A stretch of DNA of 54,955 bases from Dielma fastidiosa (GTDB lineage Bacteria; Bacillota_I; Bacilli_A; Erysipelotrichales; Erysipelotrichaceae), in contig NZ_HE578925.1 in assembly GCF_000313565.1 (NCBI RefSeq), positions 225,245-280,199 of the forward strand, read 5' to 3'. The notes below the pieces were generated by a model. The model was not told the origin of the DNA. It ran no database searches and saw nothing but the letters and a program-made list of their open reading frames with translations. Position 1 is the first letter of the stretch, and each line of letters starts with the position of its first letter. The translations under genes and the position numbers were made by a program. Positions 26,843 through 36,955 of this stretch are shown here, in pieces.

Positions 26843-27784
26843 ATGAGAGAATTTGTAGTTAATAAGAATGATGCTGATCAGCGTGTAGATAAATATCTGA
26901 GTAAGAGTCTCAAGCGTTTGCCTAAGAGTTTGATGTATAAATATATTCGCAATAAAAAGATAAAAGTGAATCGTCAGCGCTGTGAAATATCTCAGCGGTT
27001 AAATGTCGGGGATACTATTCAGATGTATATCAGTGAAGAGTTTTTTGATGAACAGCTGGATACTTCATTTATGCAGGCATCAAAGCTGCAGAATGTGGTT
27101 TATGAAGATGATCATTTATTAATTGTCAATAAGCCTGCCAACTTGCTTGTGCACAGTGATGAGGCGGATCAGACGGATACTTTAATCAACCGCATCCTGA
27201 AATATTTAGTTGAGCATAAGGCTTATGATCCGGTTTCTGAAAAAAGCTTCATGCCGGCTCTATGCCATCGCATTGACCGTAATACAGAAGGTCTTGTGAT
27301 TGCGGCGAAAAGTGCTGAGGCATTGCGGATGATGAATGAAAAAATCAGAGAACGTGAAATTGAAAAGCATTATTTATGTATTGTCGAAGGTGAACTTTAC
27401 GGCAGTGGTACGTTAGTTCATTATTATCGTAAGGATGAGCAGCAAAATAAGGCATATCTCGCGCAAAAACCATCGGCTGGAATGAGTGAGGTCAGACTGA
27501 GCTATCGCTCATTAGCGGTAAAGCATGGCTATTCTTTGTTAGATATTGATTTGCTGACCGGTAAGAGTCATCAGATCCGAGCTCAGCTTTCTTTTATTGG
27601 TCATCCCTTGGTCAATGATGTGAAATATCATGGTAAAGCGATGAAAAAGCTTGAAGGACAGGCGCTGTGTGCTTATAAGCTTTGTTTTGCCTTTAAAAGC
27701 GATGCCGGCTGTTTGAGTTATTTGAAAAATAAGGAAATACAAATTGTAGAACCAGCGCTGTTAAAGTTGTTTGAACAATTGTAA
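26843..27784 (+). CDS. RluA/RluD-family 23S rRNA pseudouridine synthase
   Basis: Isomerises specific uridines in structured RNA. The 313-aa protein has an N-terminal S4-like RNA-binding domain (about 12-62) and the RluA catalytic core with the nucleophile Asp145 in CHRIDRNTEGLVI. LLTGKSHQIRAQL near residue 240 is the conserved Arg/Gln-containing motif of the family. Several RluA paralogues occur per genome, so the target site cannot be assigned (RluC/RluD-like, YjbO-like in Bacillus). RBS GAGGTGA. It is preceded by its own promoter. Confidence 0.88.
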   Translation: MREFVVNKNDADQRVDKYLSKSLKRLPKSLMYKYIRNKKIKVNRQRCEISQRLNVGDTIQMYISEEFFDEQLDTSFMQASKLQNVVYEDDHLLIVNKPANLLVHSDEADQTDTLINRILKYLVEHKAYDPVSEKSFMPALCHRIDRNTEGLVIAAKSAEALRMMNEKIREREIEKHYLCIVEGELYGSGTLVHYYRKDEQQNKAYLAQKPSAGMSEVRLSYRSLAVKHGYSLLDIDLLTGKSHQIRAQLSFIGHPLVNDVKYHGKAMKKLEGQALCAYKLCFAFKSDAGCLSYLKNKEIQIVEPALLKLFEQL

Positions 27785-27828
27785 ACGGCTTCATTTTAGA
27801 GTGATTTATAATTGAGCAAGATTGTTGA

Positions 27829-27857
27829 TTGTTTTAGCGAATAAAAAGGTTTATACT
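27829..27857 (+). promoter_or_regulatory. V-type ATPase operon promoter
   Basis: TTGTTT (27829-27834), 17-bp spacer, TATACT (27852-27857), 41 bp before the first subunit gene. Confidence 0.65.
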
Positions 27858-27898
27858 ACATTTGGCCTGAATTTTAAGACCAGTAAGGAGGGAATTAT

Positions 27899-28210
27899 TT
27901 GGATAAATTTATAGAAGCTATCGTAAAAGCAGATCATGCCGCAAGTGAGCGTGTTGATGCTGCCAGAAAACAGCGGCTGCAGCTTAGAAGCCAAACGGAA
28001 GCCAATCGTGATGAGGTATATAAGCAGCTGATGGATGAAGAAAAGCAAGCCATTGCAAAGCATCAGCAATTGGTTGCGAAAAGGCTTCAGGATCAGCAGG
28101 AAGAGAATCAGAAACGCTATGAAGCATCCTTAATTTCACTTCAGAAAATTTACGATGAAAACCGGGAACAATGGGTAAAATCAATTGTTGAAGCCTGTCT
28201 TCATGTGTAA
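27899..28210 (+). CDS. ntpF: V-type ATPase peripheral-stalk subunit G/H (NtpF-like)
   Basis: The 103-aa, highly charged, fully helical protein pairs with subunit E to form the peripheral stalk that holds the catalytic head still. It starts with TTG at 27899, chosen because AGGAGGG lies 7 bases upstream and no ATG is available in frame. The sequence is low-complexity heptad (Gln/Glu/Lys/Ala), so the family call leans on position as first gene of the operon and on size. Confidence 0.78.
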   Translation: MDKFIEAIVKADHAASERVDAARKQRLQLRSQTEANRDEVYKQLMDEEKQAIAKHQQLVAKRLQDQQEENQKRYEASLISLQKIYDENREQWVKSIVEACLHV

Positions 28211-28246
28211 AAATCTGCTTATTATAAACAGAATCGAGGTGAAATT

Positions 28247-29284
28247 ATGACATCATTATCCGCCAATGCCATTACTACCAAAGCTAAGGCAATGTATGGC
28301 CGGCGGCTTAGAAGCGAGGATTATCACGCGCTTGTGCATAAGAAAAGTGTGGCTGAAATCGCTGCTTATTTAAAGAATGAAACAGATTATGCCAGCACCT
28401 TTGCCAATGTGAAGGAAAGTGAGATTCATCGAGGTGATCTGGAAGCGCTGCTTAAAAAGGATATGTTTGAGCGCGGCTGCAAGTTAGCTCATTATGCTGA
28501 CGGCAAAGATAAAGAGCTTTATGAAATCGGTATCTTTAAGAGTGAAATTGATTTGATTTTAGGAAAACTGCGGCTCTTCAATTCATCGCTGTATTCCGAG
28601 TTTGAATCACAGATTCCATTCTATCTGAATCGCTATACTTCCTTTGATTTGCATAAGCTTAAGGAGGCACAGACGTATTCAGCTCTGTGTGAAATACTGG
28701 CACGTACCGATTATGCTAAGATTTTATTGAAGTATCAGCCCAAGGGCAATGAATTAATTGATTATCCTCAAGTTGAAACCGCGCTGACGAAGTATTATTA
28801 TGACCGTGTACTGCTGACGATTAAACGACATTTAAGGGGAAAAACACAGAGTGATTGTCTGACAATCTTTCTGACCGGCATTGAGCTGCAGAATATTTCC
28901 AAGATTTATCGTCTGAAAAAGTATTATCATGCAGATGCTGAAACGATTCGGCCGACTTTGATGCTTGATTATCTCAGAATTTCTAAAAGCAAAATGGAGG
29001 AATTGATTGAGGCAGCGGATGCGGAAAGTTTTTTAAGAATATTGGCTGATTCACCTTATCGTGTATTTGCTGATAATCATGATTATGTATTTATTGAATA
29101 CTATGCAGATCGGATTAAATATCATTTGGCTGAACGGCATATGCGTTTTTCTACAAGTCCGGCGATTGTATTTCTGACTTATACGATCCTGCATGAAATT
29201 GAAATGAGTAATCTTGTTAATATTATTGAAGGGGTGCGTTACGGTGTCTCTGCCGATCATATTGAAAAGACTTGTATTTATTAG
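28247..29284 (+). CDS. ntpC: V-type ATPase subunit C (d-type)
   Basis: The 345-aa soluble subunit caps the rotor ring and connects it to the central stalk. All-helical vATP-synt_AC39 family features are present: an N-terminal NAITTKAKAMYGRRL segment, internal repeats, and the C-terminal IVFLTYTILHEIEMSNLVNIIEGVRYGV, where the conserved Glu-x-x-Asn-(I/L) segment linking to the ring lies. RBS GAGGTGA. It precedes the membrane subunit by 20 bases when the latter's GTG start is used. Confidence 0.9.
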   Translation: MTSLSANAITTKAKAMYGRRLRSEDYHALVHKKSVAEIAAYLKNETDYASTFANVKESEIHRGDLEALLKKDMFERGCKLAHYADGKDKELYEIGIFKSEIDLILGKLRLFNSSLYSEFESQIPFYLNRYTSFDLHKLKEAQTYSALCEILARTDYAKILLKYQPKGNELIDYPQVETALTKYYYDRVLLTIKRHLRGKTQSDCLTIFLTGIELQNISKIYRLKKYYHADAETIRPTLMLDYLRISKSKMEELIEAADAESFLRILADSPYRVFADNHDYVFIEYYADRIKYHLAERHMRFSTSPAIVFLTYTILHEIEMSNLVNIIEGVRYGVSADHIEKTCIY

Positions 29285-29304
29285 AAATTGAAAGGAGGAA
29301 TAAT

Positions 29305-31224
29305 GTGGCAATAACTAAAATGAGGCTGATGAATATTATAACGGATAAACAGCATCTTGAAGAAATGCTGCTGCGTTTCAGTACGCTGGATAATTTTCAT
29401 CCTGAGCTTGCCAATAAAATAGTTGATCGGGTCAGTGGATTAGCGGTCTTGAATGATGCCAATCCGTATGCCGATCTATTGTCAAAGGTTTCAGAGCTAT
29501 GCGCTGAAATGGATTTGACTTTAGTTAAAAAGCCAATCGATTCTTATTTCATCAATCTTGATGAAACAAATAAAATGATTAATGAAATCAAAGCGAAGTT
29601 TGATCAGATTCATGAAATAAAGAAAGAATTGCAAACCGTAATCGAAGAAAATAAAATGGCGGTCATTCAAGTAAAGAATGTATCAGCGATGAATATTAAT
29701 TTTGATGATTTGTTCTCTTGCCGCTATTTGAAAATCAGAGTTGGCAGAATGCCTAAACAAAGTGTAGATAAGCTTCAGTATTATAATAACCGCCCTTATA
29801 TATTTAAGGAATTTAATAAGGATGAGCATTTCTGCTGGTGTATGTATATTACAACCATGAGATATGAGGGTGAAGTCGATAACATTTTCTCCAGTCTGCA
29901 CTTTGAACGTGTGCGGATTCCTGATTTTGTTCATGGTACGCCAGAGGGTGCAATAAAAGAATTGGAAGAGGATATGAAGCAGGATCAAGAGCATCTTGAT
30001 CATGTGATTGAAACTGAGAAGAAATTTGTAGAAGAGAGCGCTGAGCGGCTGTCTGAGCTTTATACTAAGCTGCAGTGTCTGAATCAAACCTATGAGGTAC
30101 AGAAATATGTGGTACTGCTGGGTGAGCGCGCTTCAATTTCCGGCTTTGTGCCTGAGGAAGATGTAGAGCGGGTGAAACAGCAATTTGCTGATATTGCAAA
30201 TGTTGAGGTTGAAGTAAGACCGGCGCATAGTGATTCACGGTTAACGCCGCCGACTAAATTAAAAAATAATTGGTTTGTCCGTCCTTTTGAAATGTTTGTA
30301 GAAATGTACGGCATGCCTTGCTATGAGGATTTTGATCCAACTCCTTTTGTGGCGCTGACCTATTGTCTGCTGTTTGGTATTATGTTTGCCGATGTCGGCC
30401 AGGGTCTGGTGCTTTCATTAGTCGGCTATATTGCTTATAAGAAGATGAATATGCGGCTTGGTGAGGTCGGGATGCGGATCGGATTGTTCTCAGCTTTCTT
30501 TGGTTTGATTTTTGGATCAGTCTTTGGCAATGAGGAACTGTTGAATCCGATGTTTCATGCGCTGGGCTTTGCGGAAAAACCGTTTGAAGTCATGGCACCT
30601 AGCTTTGTTATGCCGCTTTTGATCAGTGCGATTGCGATTGGCGCGGTTTTGATTTTAGTATCTATGCTGATCAATGTGACACAGAGTCTAAAAAACAAGC
30701 AGTTGGGTAAGGCGCTGTTTTCACAAAACGGCATTGCTGGATTCATATTGTATGGCTCATTGTTAGTGGGGATTGCATTACAGATGGGTGCCGGCATTCA
30801 GGTGCTGACGCTGCCTTATATTTTGATACTGATTGGTATTCCAGCTGTCTTGATTTTTATGCAGGAGCCGCTGGAAAGGCTGTTAGAACATGAAAAACTA
30901 TTCCCGAATGGTTTTGGCGGTTTCTTTATGGAAGCCTTCTTTGAGATGTTTGAAATCTGTCTGACCTTTTTGGCAAATACAATGTCATATTTGCGTGTCG
31001 GCGGTTTCGTATTATCCCATGCCGGTATGATGCTGGTTGTCAGCACTTTGATGAGCATGGTTGGTAATGCCAGTCCGCTTGTCTTCGTCTTAGGAAATAT
31101 TTTCGTAATGGTACTTGAAGGTATGATTGTAGGTATTCAGGTACTGCGTCTTGAATTCTATGAAATGTTCTCACGTTACTTTGATGGTAACGGCATCGCT
31201 TTTAAAGCGCTGAATAACAATTAA
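29305..31224 (+). CDS. ntpI: V-type ATPase membrane subunit I (a-type)
   Basis: Stator subunit that forms the two ion half-channels beside the c-ring. The 639-aa protein has an N-terminal cytoplasmic coiled-coil half (about 1-330) and a C-terminal half with about seven to eight membrane helices. The essential channel arginine is Arg564 in NTMSYLRVGGFVLSHAGM. The GTG at 29305 is taken as start because AAAGGAGG is 6 bases upstream and the resulting MAITKMRLMNI matches the family start; a reading from 29272 would include that site. Confidence 0.93.
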   Translation: MAITKMRLMNIITDKQHLEEMLLRFSTLDNFHPELANKIVDRVSGLAVLNDANPYADLLSKVSELCAEMDLTLVKKPIDSYFINLDETNKMINEIKAKFDQIHEIKKELQTVIEENKMAVIQVKNVSAMNINFDDLFSCRYLKIRVGRMPKQSVDKLQYYNNRPYIFKEFNKDEHFCWCMYITTMRYEGEVDNIFSSLHFERVRIPDFVHGTPEGAIKELEEDMKQDQEHLDHVIETEKKFVEESAERLSELYTKLQCLNQTYEVQKYVVLLGERASISGFVPEEDVERVKQQFADIANVEVEVRPAHSDSRLTPPTKLKNNWFVRPFEMFVEMYGMPCYEDFDPTPFVALTYCLLFGIMFADVGQGLVLSLVGYIAYKKMNMRLGEVGMRIGLFSAFFGLIFGSVFGNEELLNPMFHALGFAEKPFEVMAPSFVMPLLISAIAIGAVLILVSMLINVTQSLKNKQLGKALFSQNGIAGFILYGSLLVGIALQMGAGIQVLTLPYILILIGIPAVLIFMQEPLERLLEHEKLFPNGFGGFFMEAFFEMFEICLTFLANTMSYLRVGGFVLSHAGMMLVVSTLMSMVGNASPLVFVLGNIFVMVLEGMIVGIQVLRLEFYEMFSRYFDGNGIAFKALNNN

Positions 31225-31238
31225 ATTAGGAGGAACTT

Positions 31239-31682
31239 ATGAACTTACTAGAACTTTTATTACCAGCTTTAATTATTGTTTTAATTTCACTGCCTTTGGT
31301 CAATGTATTTAAGGGAAAGACTTCTTTGAAACAAGCCAGAACACGTTTGGCTGCTCATACAAGTATGTTCTTTGCGGTATTATGCGCATTTGTTTTATTT
31401 GAAATCAACGGCTTTCACGTATTTGCGGAAGGTGATGTAAATGCTGTGAATTCAATTGTTGGCACAGCGGCTCAGGGCATGGGCTTCTTAGCGGCAGCAT
31501 TAGCTACCGGGATGTCTGCTTTAGGGGCTGGTGTGGCTGTTGCGGCAGCAGCGCCGGCAGCAATCGGTGCTTTCTCTGAAAATGAGAAGAACTTTGGTAA
31601 ATCAATGATTTTCGTAGCCCTTGGTGAAGGTGTTGCGATTTATGGTGTATTAATTTCAATCCTGATTATCAATAAGCTGTAA
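31239..31682 (+). CDS. ntpK: V-type ATPase rotor proteolipid subunit K (c-type)
   Basis: The 147-aa membrane protein forms the ion-carrying ring. It has four hydrophobic segments (about 3-23, 42-62, 75-105, 122-144). The second pair is a typical Gly/Ala-rich c-hairpin with the ion-binding Glu130 in FVALGEGVAIYG. The first pair lacks the Gly motif and has no buried carboxylate in the expected place, so each protein likely supplies one ion site; this form is common in clostridial operons. Whether Na+ or H+ is carried cannot be decided by eye. Confidence 0.92.
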   Translation: MNLLELLLPALIIVLISLPLVNVFKGKTSLKQARTRLAAHTSMFFAVLCAFVLFEINGFHVFAEGDVNAVNSIVGTAAQGMGFLAAALATGMSALGAGVAVAAAAPAAIGAFSENEKNFGKSMIFVALGEGVAIYGVLISILIINKL

Positions 31683-31699
31683 GATGGGATGTGAGGACG

Positions 31700-32008
31700 A
31701 TGAAATTTTTCTTGATCAGTGACAATATTGATACCCAGATGGGATTGCGGCTGGCAGGAATTGAAGGCGTTGTAGTACATGAACGGCATGAAATGCTGGA
31801 AACCTTGGAAAAGGTAATGCATGATGATGAGGTTGCAATCGTGTTGCTGACGACCAAACTGATTGAACTGTGTCCTGATGTAATATCTGAAATCAAATTG
31901 AAACAAAAGAAACCGCTGATTGTTGAAATTCCTGACCGTCATGGCGACAGCAAAATCGGTGAAAAGATTGACCGCTATGTCAGTGAAGCAATCGGTGTAA
32001 AACTATAG
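31700..32008 (+). CDS. ntpG: V-type ATPase central-stalk subunit F
   Basis: The 102-aa Rossmann-like protein is part of the rotating central stalk with subunit D. MKFFLISDNIDTQMGLRLAG at the start and VAIVLLTTKLIELCPDVI in the middle fit the ATP-synt_F family. I use the ATG at 31700, not the in-frame GTG at 31691, since GTGAGG precedes it. It sits between the proteolipid and subunit E genes. Confidence 0.9.
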   Translation: MKFFLISDNIDTQMGLRLAGIEGVVVHERHEMLETLEKVMHDDEVAIVLLTTKLIELCPDVISEIKLKQKKPLIVEIPDRHGDSKIGEKIDRYVSEAIGVKL

Positions 32009-32018
32009 AGGTGAAGCG

Positions 32019-32615
32019 ATGAAAAATATAGAAGAAGTCGTTCGCTACATTGAAGATGAAATTTCAAAGACTGCCGATGCGGAATGCAGCAGTATTTTAG
32101 CCGAGGTAAATGAAGCTAAGGCAAAGGCGGAAGAAGAGCTTTATAAGGAAGCTAAGAAGGATACGCAGCTGCAGCTTGCCAGTCAGCTGGCGGAAATCGA
32201 GGCTGAAGCGGCCATTGAAATATCAAAAAGCAATAGTGAGACTACAAAGAAATTAATTGCGAAACGGGAAGTTTATACAGAAATGGTGTTTGCGGAAGTA
32301 ATCCGTACGTTAAATGAATTTACGGCGAGTAAGGATTATGAGGCATTTCTGATTAAAAAAGCTAAGAAGATGGCAGCTGTCTGCTCGCTTGACGGCTCAG
32401 CGTTCCTGATTCGCAAGCAGGATGAAAAATATGCGGCAGCAATCAGCAGCGCTTATGGTCATCAGTGTGAGGTTAAAATTGATGCGTCGATTGCGATGGG
32501 CGGTTTTATTTTTGAGAATGTCCTCAGTCATGCAGTTTATGATGAAACACTGGATGCCGCGTTTAAGGATCAGCATGAATGGTTTGCTAATCATTCAGGT
32601 CTAATTATCCAATAA
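32019..32615 (+). CDS. ntpE: V-type ATPase peripheral-stalk subunit E
   Basis: The 198-aa protein has a long N-terminal helix rich in Ala/Glu/Lys (about 1-100) and a small globular C-terminal domain that binds the catalytic head. SIAMGGFIFEN near residue 160 corresponds to the conserved (I/D)xxxGG(F/V) patch of subunit E. It pairs with the NtpF-like subunit at the start of the operon. RBS AGAGGTGAAGCG. Confidence 0.88.
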   Translation: MKNIEEVVRYIEDEISKTADAECSSILAEVNEAKAKAEEELYKEAKKDTQLQLASQLAEIEAEAAIEISKSNSETTKKLIAKREVYTEMVFAEVIRTLNEFTASKDYEAFLIKKAKKMAAVCSLDGSAFLIRKQDEKYAAAISSAYGHQCEVKIDASIAMGGFIFENVLSHAVYDETLDAAFKDQHEWFANHSGLIIQ

Positions 32616-32646
32616 GAAAGCAGGCAAACCTGCAAGAGGTGATAAA

Positions 32647-34398
32647 GTGAGTGAAAATGTAATTTATTCAATCAACGGGCCTGTTATAACTGTTAAGGAT
32701 GCAACTGATTTTTCAATGCTGGAAATGGTTTATGTCGGCAATGCCCGATTAATTGGTGAAGTTATTTCAATCAATAAGGGTAAAACGACAATTCAGGTTT
32801 ATGAATCAACGACCGGTCTGCGGCCGGGTGAGCCTGTATTCAGCACAGGAAATCCAATCAGTTTAACACTTGGACCTGGTATTTTAAGAAATATTTTTGA
32901 CGGCATTGAACGGCCGTTAAAAGAAATAGAGAAAGAATCCGGCGCGTTTATAGCGACCGGCAGTGCGGTGGCACCGCTTGATGAGGAGCAATTATGGGAT
33001 GTGACATTATGCGTCAAGCCTAATGAAGAAGTTGCGGGCGGTACAATTTATGCCACTGTTCCTGAAACGAAACTGATTGAGCACAAATGTATGGTGCCTC
33101 CTTATCAGCAGGGAAAGGTAACTTGGGTTGCACCTAATGGTCAATATAAGATTAATGATGTGGTTATGAAATTTGCGGATGCTGAGGGCAACGAGCATGA
33201 ATGTACACTTTGCCAGAAATGGCCGATTAAAAATGCCCGTCCAGTTAAGCATCGTCTGCCGATTTCGATTCCATTGATTACCGGCCAGCGGGTTGTTGAT
33301 ACACTGTTCCCAATTGCGAAGGGCGGTACGGCAGCTGTGCCGGGCGGCTTTGGGACAGGGAAGACAATGATGCAGCATCAGCTTGCTAAATGGTGTGATG
33401 CGGATATTATCGTTTATGTCGGCTGCGGTGAGCGCGGTAATGAGATGACTCAGGTTCTTGAAGAATTTCAGGAGCTGATCGACCCGAAGAGCAACTGCCC
33501 GCTGACTGACCGTACCGTTTTAATTGCGAATACGTCTAACATGCCGGTAGCTGCCCGTGAGGCTAGTATCTATACGGGAATTACGCTGGCTGAATACTAT
33601 CGTGATATGGGCTATCATGTAGCAATCATGGCTGACTCAACGTCACGCTGGGCTGAAGCTTTGCGTGAAATCAGCGGCCGTTTGGAAGAAATGCCGGCTG
33701 AAGAAGGCTTCCCAGCTTATCTGCCGTCAAGGATTTCTCAATTCTATGAACGTGCCGGCTATATGGAAACATTAAACGGACAGGAAGGTTCGGTTTCAAT
33801 TATCGGTGCCGTTTCGCCGCAAGGTTCAGATTTCTCAGAACCGGTAACACAGAATACAAAACGCTTTGTGCGCTGCTTCTGGGCTTTGGATAAGGCGTTG
33901 GCTTATGCCCGCCATTATGCGGCAGTAAACTGGACATTGAGTTATAGTGAATATATTCCGGATTTAGAAAAATGGTACAGCAAACACGTTGATCCGCGTT
34001 TTATGCGTGACCGTCAGGAAATCGCATCAATTCTTGCGGAAGAAACTAAATTGATGGAAATTGTTAAATTGATTGGTTCTGATGTATTGCCTGATGATCA
34101 GAAATTAACGATTGAAATTGCTAAACTGATTCGTGTAGGTTATCTGCAGCAGAATGCTTTCCATCCGGAGGATACGTATGTACCGCTTGAAAAGCAGCTG
34201 AAGATGATGGATGTTATTCTGCATTTAAATCGCCGCTGCAAAGAAGCTATCGCTAAAAATATACCGGTGAGCACAATTATGCAGCTGGGGTTATTTGATA
34301 AGGTTGTCAAGATGAAATACGATGTGCCTAATAATAATCTTGCACTTCTTGATACTTATAAGGATATGATCGATAAAGCGATGCTGACGATCCAATAG
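32647..34398 (+). CDS. ntpA: V-type ATPase catalytic subunit A
   Basis: The 583-aa nucleotide-hydrolysing subunit. Walker A is GGFGTGKT at 233-240. The family-specific non-homologous insert lies before it (about 110-190), and [22 protein letters not shown] carries the arginine-rich catalytic segment. The start is GTG at 32647 after AAGAGGTGATAAA. Bacterial V-type enzymes may run as ATP-driven Na+/H+ pumps or as synthases. No F-type ATPase genes are present in this window, so its direction in vivo is open. Confidence 0.97.
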   Translation: MSENVIYSINGPVITVKDATDFSMLEMVYVGNARLIGEVISINKGKTTIQVYESTTGLRPGEPVFSTGNPISLTLGPGILRNIFDGIERPLKEIEKESGAFIATGSAVAPLDEEQLWDVTLCVKPNEEVAGGTIYATVPETKLIEHKCMVPPYQQGKVTWVAPNGQYKINDVVMKFADAEGNEHECTLCQKWPIKNARPVKHRLPISIPLITGQRVVDTLFPIAKGGTAAVPGGFGTGKTMMQHQLAKWCDADIIVYVGCGERGNEMTQVLEEFQELIDPKSNCPLTDRTVLIANTSNMPVAAREASIYTGITLAEYYRDMGYHVAIMADSTSRWAEALREISGRLEEMPAEEGFPAYLPSRISQFYERAGYMETLNGQEGSVSIIGAVSPQGSDFSEPVTQNTKRFVRCFWALDKALAYARHYAAVNWTLSYSEYIPDLEKWYSKHVDPRFMRDRQEIASILAEETKLMEIVKLIGSDVLPDDQKLTIEIAKLIRVGYLQQNAFHPEDTYVPLEKQLKMMDVILHLNRRCKEAIAKNIPVSTIMQLGLFDKVVKMKYDVPNNNLALLDTYKDMIDKAMLTIQ

Positions 34399-34415
34399 AA
34401 GGGAGGAATTCGTTA

Positions 34416-35858
34416 ATGAGCCTTCAATATGTAGGTTTAAGTGAAATAAATGGCCCGCTTGTCGTGCTTGATAATGTTGAAAATGCCAGCTTTGATGAGA
34501 TGGTAGAAATCGCATTAAAAGATGGCCGCACAAGAATGGGCAGAATTGTAGAAATTGAAGGAAAGCGATGTGTGATTCAGGTTTTTGAAGGAACTAATAC
34601 ACTTTCTTTAACAAATACCAAAACCAGATTGCTGGGTCATCCGATGGAGATGCCGCTTTCTAAGGAAATTTTAGGCCGTACATTTAATGGTGCTGGGGTA
34701 CCTATCGATGGACTTGGCAGTGTATTTGCGGAAAAACGGGCCGATATCAACGGCCAGCCGCTGAATCCGGTATCCCGTGTTTATCCGCGTAACTATATTA
34801 ATACGGGAATCTCATCCATCGATTGTCTGATGACGCTGATCCGCGGTCAGAAGCTGCCGATTTTCTCTGGCAGCGGTTTGCCGCATAATCAGTTGGCAGT
34901 GCAGATCGTCAAGCAGGCCAAGGTTGCCGATGATGAAGGAAAAGGCTTTGGTGTTGTCTTTGCAGCTATGGGTGTTACCAATGATGTCGCTGATTATTTT
35001 AAACGTTCTTTTGAAGAAGCAGGAGTTATGGAAAGAGTTGTGATGTTTATCAATCTTTCTAATGACCCGATTATTGAACGTATTTTAACACCGCGCTGTG
35101 CCTTAACAGCCGCTGAGTATCTTGCTTATGAGCATGATATGCATATTTTGGTCATCAATACTGATATCACATCTTATTGTGAAGCATTGCGTGAATTCTC
35201 TTCCAGTAAAGGAGAGATTCCAGGCCGTAAAGGCTATCCGGGCTATCTGTACTCAGATCTGGCATCACTTTATGAAAGAGCAGGTATTATTAAGGGCGCT
35301 AAAGGATCGGTGACGCAGATTCCAATTCTGACCATGCCAAATGATGATATTACGCATCCGGTACCCGATTTAACCGGCTATATCACGGAAGGGCAGATTT
35401 CGCTGGATCGTAATTTAACAGCGATGGGGATTTATCCGCCGGTAGGTGTACTGCCTTCTTTATCACGACTGATGAAGGACGGCATCGGTGAAGGGTATAC
35501 AAGAGCCGATCATTCAGCGGTAAGCAATCAGCTTTTTGCCTGCTATGCCAAGGTACAGGATGCCCGCTCACTTGCCTCAGTTATCGGTGAGGATGAGCTT
35601 TCTGATGCGGATAAGCAATATATGCAGTTTGGCAAGCTTTTTGAACAGCATTTTATCAATCAGGGATTTGATGAGAATCGCTCAATCGATGAAACGTTGG
35701 ATCTTGGCTGGTCACTGCTATCCGTCTTGCCTAAAAATGAGCTGGACCGTGTAGATGATGCAGTCCTTGATCAATTCTATGATCATGAAGCAGCAGTTAA
35801 ACGGTTTGATCTAAAAGAAGAAACGATCATTAAAGAATTAGCAAACCAGGGAGCGTAA
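34416..35858 (+). CDS. ntpB: V-type ATPase regulatory subunit B
   Basis: The 480-aa non-catalytic partner of subunit A in the hexameric head. As expected it lacks a Walker A sequence: the corresponding place reads [12 protein letters not shown]. It keeps the family motif [15 protein letters not shown] and the C-terminal helical domain. RBS AAGGGAGGAATT. It is placed between A and D, the standard A-B-D order. Confidence 0.97.
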   Translation: MSLQYVGLSEINGPLVVLDNVENASFDEMVEIALKDGRTRMGRIVEIEGKRCVIQVFEGTNTLSLTNTKTRLLGHPMEMPLSKEILGRTFNGAGVPIDGLGSVFAEKRADINGQPLNPVSRVYPRNYINTGISSIDCLMTLIRGQKLPIFSGSGLPHNQLAVQIVKQAKVADDEGKGFGVVFAAMGVTNDVADYFKRSFEEAGVMERVVMFINLSNDPIIERILTPRCALTAAEYLAYEHDMHILVINTDITSYCEALREFSSSKGEIPGRKGYPGYLYSDLASLYERAGIIKGAKGSVTQIPILTMPNDDITHPVPDLTGYITEGQISLDRNLTAMGIYPPVGVLPSLSRLMKDGIGEGYTRADHSAVSNQLFACYAKVQDARSLASVIGEDELSDADKQYMQFGKLFEQHFINQGFDENRSIDETLDLGWSLLSVLPKNELDRVDDAVLDQFYDHEAAVKRFDLKEETIIKELANQGA

Positions 35859-35862
35859 GCCT

Positions 35863-36495
35863 ATGGCTAATCAGGTAGCTCCGACAAAAGGTAATTTGAT
35901 TGCCACTAAGAAATCACTGTCATTAGCATCTTTAGGTTATGATCTGATGGACCGTAAGCGTAATATCTTGATTCGTGAAATGATGGAGCAGGTTGAAAAT
36001 GTGAAAATGCTTCGTGATGAAATAACCAAGACGTATGCTGTCGCTTATTATGCTTTGCAGGAGGCCAATATGTCATTGGGTCTGATTACTGATATCGTCG
36101 ATGCGATACCGGTAGATAATGGGCTTCAAGTCAGTTACCGCAGTGTTATGGGTGTGGAACTGCCGAAGATTCATTATGAAAAGCAGCCGATGGAATTGAC
36201 CTATGGACTGGAGCGAGCAAATTCTAAGCTGGATTATGCCTACCGCTGCTTTGCAAAGGTTAAGGAAATGACAATTGTACTGGCAGAGGTTGAAAACAGC
36301 GTTTATCGGCTTGCCAATACGATACGCAAGACGCAAAAGCGGGCTAACGCTTTGAAGAATATTGTGATTCCTGATTTTAAGCTGACGGTAAAGAATATCA
36401 GTGACGCGCTTGAAGAAAAAGAGCGTGAAGAATTCTCGCGTCAGAAGGTAATCAAAACAACTAAGGATAAAATAAAAGAGGAAGCTGCCGAGTAA
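35863..36495 (+). CDS. ntpD: V-type ATPase central-stalk subunit D
   Basis: The 210-aa subunit is the rotating shaft inside the A3B3 head. It is an antiparallel coiled coil: the N-terminal APTKGNLIATKKSLSLA segment and the C-terminal NALKNIVIPDFKLTVKNI are both diagnostic of ATP-synt_D. It begins 4 bases after subunit B and ends the operon. With it the nine genes G/H-C-I-K-F-E-A-B-D make a complete bacterial V-ATPase. Confidence 0.95.
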   Translation: MANQVAPTKGNLIATKKSLSLASLGYDLMDRKRNILIREMMEQVENVKMLRDEITKTYAVAYYALQEANMSLGLITDIVDAIPVDNGLQVSYRSVMGVELPKIHYEKQPMELTYGLERANSKLDYAYRCFAKVKEMTIVLAEVENSVYRLANTIRKTQKRANALKNIVIPDFKLTVKNISDALEEKEREEFSRQKVIKTTKDKIKEEAAE

Positions 36496-36512
36496 AATCG
36501 GCGGTTTTCTTT
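36484..36512 (+). terminator. V-ATPase operon terminator
   Basis: CTGCCGA / TCGGCGG stem (one G-T pair) across the ntpD stop codon followed by TTTTCTTTT. Confidence 0.7.
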
Positions 36513-36710
36513 TGCGTTTTTTATGATTTGGGAATAAAAGTGTTTGCTTCAGGGCATACTTGATACGGAAAGTTACAGACAGAAAAGCTGTTTTAGTGAA
36601 TATGGGTTTCAGCCTTTTAAGCATCAAGTGTGAGAATCCGCCTATTTAAAGGCTTCTGCGGCAATCGGGAAATTATTGATTAAAAAAATTAAAAAAAGTT
36701 AAAAAAATAC

Positions 36711-36739
36711 TTGCATTATCTAAAGGTATTTGGTATTAT
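36711..36739 (+). promoter_or_regulatory. Promoter of the tRNA cluster
   Basis: TTGCAT (36711-36716), 17-bp spacer, TATTAT (36734-36739), preceded by an A-rich tract (36681-36708) that could act as an UP element. The rest of the 36513-36710 gap shows no gene. Confidence 0.8.
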
Positions 36740-36774
36740 AAATGGGCACTGATGAGACAGTGCGAAACACCGAT

Positions 36775-36851
36775 GCGCCATTAGCTCAACTGGATAGAGC
36801 GTTTGACTACGGATCAAAAGGTTGTGGGTTCGATTCCTGCATGGCGCGCCA
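36775..36851 (+). tRNA. tRNA-Arg (ACG)
   Basis: 77 nt, with acceptor GCGCCAT / ATGGCGC, anticodon ACG in TTTGACTACGGATCAAA, T-arm GGTTCGATTCC and encoded CCA. The A34 would be deaminated to inosine by TadA to read CGN codons. Confidence 0.95.
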
Positions 36852-36871
36852 TTTAATTTAATGTTTGTCGA

Positions 36872-36948
36872 CGGGATGTAGCACAGCTTGGTAGTGCACT
36901 TGATTTGGGATCAAGGGGTCGCAGGTTCGAATCCTGTCATCCCGACCA
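36872..36948 (+). tRNA. tRNA-Pro (TGG)
   Basis: 77 nt, with acceptor CGGGATG / CATCCCG, anticodon TGG in CTTGATTTGGGATCAAG and encoded CCA. The C1-G72 pair is typical of tRNA-Pro. Confidence 0.95.
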
Positions 36949-36955
36949 TTAATTT

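Noticed and set aside
36073-36627. Minus-strand 184-codon frame over subunit D
   Set aside because: It is antisense to a clearly coding V-ATPase gene, has no family resemblance and no ribosome-binding site.
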